NCBI GenBank assembly: GCA_964613615.1
Contig: CAZTIB010000240.1
Location: forward strand, 1 to 7,674
Length of the DNA: 7,674 nucleotides
Source of the DNA: J054 sp964613615
GTDB taxonomy: Bacteria > Pseudomonadota > Gammaproteobacteria > Steroidobacterales > GCA-2729495
Direction: 5' to 3'
Shown: piece after piece, positions 6,624 through 7,674 of the stretch
Position numbering within the stretch: position 1 is the stretch's first letter
Layout of the letters: each line of letters opens with the position of its first letter
Notes under the pieces: model-generated
Databases searched by the model: none
What the model was told of the DNA's origin: nothing
The model's input: the letters and a program-made list of their open reading frames with translations, nothing else
Made by a program: the position numbers and the translations under genes

Positions 6624-7385
6624 CTACTGCGCGTCCAGCACTTTCTTGAAGAAGGTCCAACTGGTTTCGTTACGGCGCTGATCGTTCAGGGGCGGCGGGC
6701 TGGCGTACTCCGGATAACTCGTGGCGATTTCCTGTTTCATCCGATCTGACAGGTCGTCGTAGCTGTCGAGCTTGCGACCCGCAGTGTGGAAGTACAGCAA
6801 GCCTGCGCGACCGCCCATCTCCATCCACGGCAACCAGCTTGAAATCCGCACCCAGCCCACCCGGGCGGGGACCGACTCGACGGCCGGATCAATCATCTCG
6901 TCCACATCGCCAAAGAAATTGAACATCTCCGTGGCGTGGTAGGTGCCGCCCACATACTTCTGGTACTCACCGCCCAGCGGATTGGTATAGAAAAGCGGCA
7001 CGGCGCTGGTCAGCCACCACTGGTTGCCCTGCACAACAAAAGGCAGAGAGAAGGGCCGACCGTCGCGGCCGGCGCGCGACAGGCGCTGGTTCACCGGGTC
7101 GTTGGTCACCTGGATCACCTTTACCGTCTGCTCCGTCCATGGGTTCTCCCACTCGCGCAGTACTTCGCCGGTCTTCGGGTCCAGGTACAGCAAGATCTCG
7201 CGGGTCACCATCTTGAAGCCCGGCCCGCCTTCCTCTGCCGACAGAGGCCCGCACTGACGGATGTTCATGCCTTCTACGCGGAACAGCAGGCGATCGCGCT
7301 CACCCGGCACCCGGCTGTAAGTGCTGCCTTCCCATCCATAGGTGACCGGTACACCGTCGGCCGTGGAGCACTGAATCTTTCGCAT
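6624..7385 (-). CDS. DUF1838 family protein, N-terminus displaced by a frameshift
   Basis: Recognised as DUF1838, a family of unknown function, by a run of typical segments. Counting from the ATG at 7385: GWEGSTYSRVPGE (17-29), LFRVEGMNIRQC (34-45), YLDPKTGEVLREWENPWT (67-84), NDPVN (95-99), QWWLTSAVPLFYTNPL (122-137), SWLPWMEMGGRAG (183-195) and NETSWTFFK (239-247). The 253 residues given are the longest ATG-started version, but that ATG lacks a Shine-Dalgarno. The same frame remains open and family-like upstream (LAADALGLDGPEEALAAM) without any ATG, GTG or TTG before the in-frame stop at 7533-7535. The real start is most likely ATG 7516 in another frame, giving about 297 residues with a signal peptide if one base is restored near 7440. 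The mature protein would then be exported. It is upstream of, and co-transcribed with, the aldehyde dehydrogenase. A sequencing error and a true disabling mutation are both possible. Confidence 0.85.
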   Translation of the reverse strand: MRKIQCSTADGVPVTYGWEGSTYSRVPGERDRLLFRVEGMNIRQCGPLSAEEGGPGFKMVTREILLYLDPKTGEVLREWENPWTEQTVKVIQVTNDPVNQRLSRAGRDGRPFSLPFVVQGNQWWLTSAVPLFYTNPLGGEYQKYVGGTYHATEMFNFFGDVDEMIDPAVESVPARVGWVRISSWLPWMEMGGRAGLLYFHTAGRKLDSYDDLSDRMKQEIATSYPEYASPPPLNDQRRNETSWTFFKKVLDAQ

Positions 7386-7439
7386 TGCAGCAAGCGCTTC
7401 TTCCGGGCCGTCGAGGCCGAGGGCATCCGCCGCGAGGCC

Positions 7440-7516
7440 GGCCCGCCACCCACGCTTAGCATGGCGGCCACCGCCGCCGACAGCCAGGTCACACGCTGCA
7501 TCAAGATTCGAGACAT
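7440..7516 (-). other. Out-of-frame signal peptide and start of the DUF1838 gene
   Basis: From ATG 7516 the minus strand encodes MSRILMQRVTWLSAAVAAML followed by SVGGGPA. This has the classic signal-peptide shape: an arginine-containing n-region, a hydrophobic core, then small residues. GGAGG at 7525-7529 is 8 nt from this ATG; an ATG at 7522 is only 2 nt from it and is less likely. This frame runs on as arginine/serine-rich nonsense after about 7440, while the DUF1838 frame becomes family-like at the same place. Inserting one base in the GGCCGGCC run (7436-7443) would join them as ...GGGPALAADALG..., which places an Ala-Leu-Ala cleavage motif at the junction. The reading frames are seen directly; the join is inference. 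Confidence 0.65.
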
Positions 7517-7520
7517 AGCC

Positions 7521-7615
7521 ATATCCTCCGGTTCACTGAACCTGCTTGTCGATGGTCGGGTTGGGCTTTATGCCACACTGCTGCTATTCCAAGGAGCCCA
7601 TGTGATATCCTCCGG
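7521..7615 (-). repeat. Duplicated Shine-Dalgarno block with a 5-codon ORF
   Basis: The 11-mer ATATCCTCCGG occurs at 7521-7531 and again at 7605-7615, 84 bp apart; on the minus strand both read CCGGAGGATAT. The distal copy is well placed (7 nt) before ATG 7601, which opens a minute reading frame, MGSLE then TAG (7601 to 7584). The proximal copy serves the DUF1838 start. This may be a leader ORF, a remnant of a short duplication, or chance. Confidence 0.3.
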
Positions 7616-7630
7616 CGAGGGTAGGGCCCC

Positions 7631-7674
7631 ATGGCGTCGCGTGAAGACAACATGGTTGCACAAAGTTTTGTCGC
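7631..7674 (+). CDS. Possible start of a divergent gene, cut by the window edge
   Basis: ATG 7631 opens a plus-strand frame, MASREDNMVAQSFV, that is still open at the end of the window. AGGG at 7623-7626 is 4 nt upstream, and GAGG at 7617-7620 is 10 nt upstream. A weak promoter-like pair (TTGGGC at 7561, TATTCC at 7585, spacing 18) lies before it. Fourteen codons are too few to identify a family or to prove coding, and the layout would make it divergent from the DUF1838 operon. Confidence 0.25.
   Translation, partial: MASREDNMVAQSFV

Noticed and set aside
7274..7522. Independent 82-residue minus-strand protein
   Set aside because: Only the first part looks like real protein (a signal peptide). 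The remainder overlaps the DUF1838 frame and is low-quality Arg/Ser-rich sequence, so it is better explained as the 5' part of a frameshifted DUF1838 gene.

Overview
The window is GC-rich and densely coded, with short gaps, GTAG-type REP palindromes and amino-acid biosynthesis genes arranged in the style of a free-living proteobacterium. A gammaproteobacterium is my best guess. That rests on gene style and on the REP-like repeat; no rRNA or taxonomic marker gene is present.

Layout. Positions 1-192 carry no gene I can support. They hold a 123-bp structured repeat element bounded by perfect 19-bp inverted arms, plus extra hairpins just past the end of proA. Positions 193-3142, read on the minus strand, form a tight cluster ilvN - proB - proA with gaps of 10 and 6 bp. 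It encodes the valine-sensing small subunit of acetohydroxyacid synthase and the first two enzymes of proline synthesis. Positions 3143-3301 are a divergent control region containing a perfect 16-bp palindrome. Positions 3302-5155 on the plus strand encode the catalytic large subunit of acetohydroxyacid synthase. So the two AHAS subunits, usually co-transcribed large-then-small, are here split into divergent transcription units, and the small subunit heads a proline operon.

Positions 5156-5179, between convergent genes, consist almost entirely of a REP-like hairpin whose GTAG end supplies the stop codon of the next gene. Positions 5180-6613 (minus) encode an NAD(P)-dependent aldehyde dehydrogenase. 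It lies 10 bp downstream of a DUF1838 family gene (6624 to about 7516, minus), with its Shine-Dalgarno sequence overlapping that gene's stop. The DUF1838 gene appears frameshifted near 7436-7444: a signal peptide with a strong ribosome binding site lies in one frame and the conserved domain in another. The last 150 bp hold a repeated Shine-Dalgarno block and possibly the first codons of a divergent plus-strand gene cut by the window edge.

Working together: IlvB and IlvN assemble into acetohydroxyacid synthase, the committed step to valine, leucine and isoleucine. ProB and ProA turn glutamate into glutamate-5-semialdehyde for proline. The DUF1838/aldehyde dehydrogenase pair is a separate accessory operon of unknown substrate. 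I found no CRISPR array, tRNA, rRNA or transposase. The most notable points are the ilvN-proBA arrangement with divergent ilvB, the 123-bp inverted-repeat element, and the frameshift in the DUF1838 gene.
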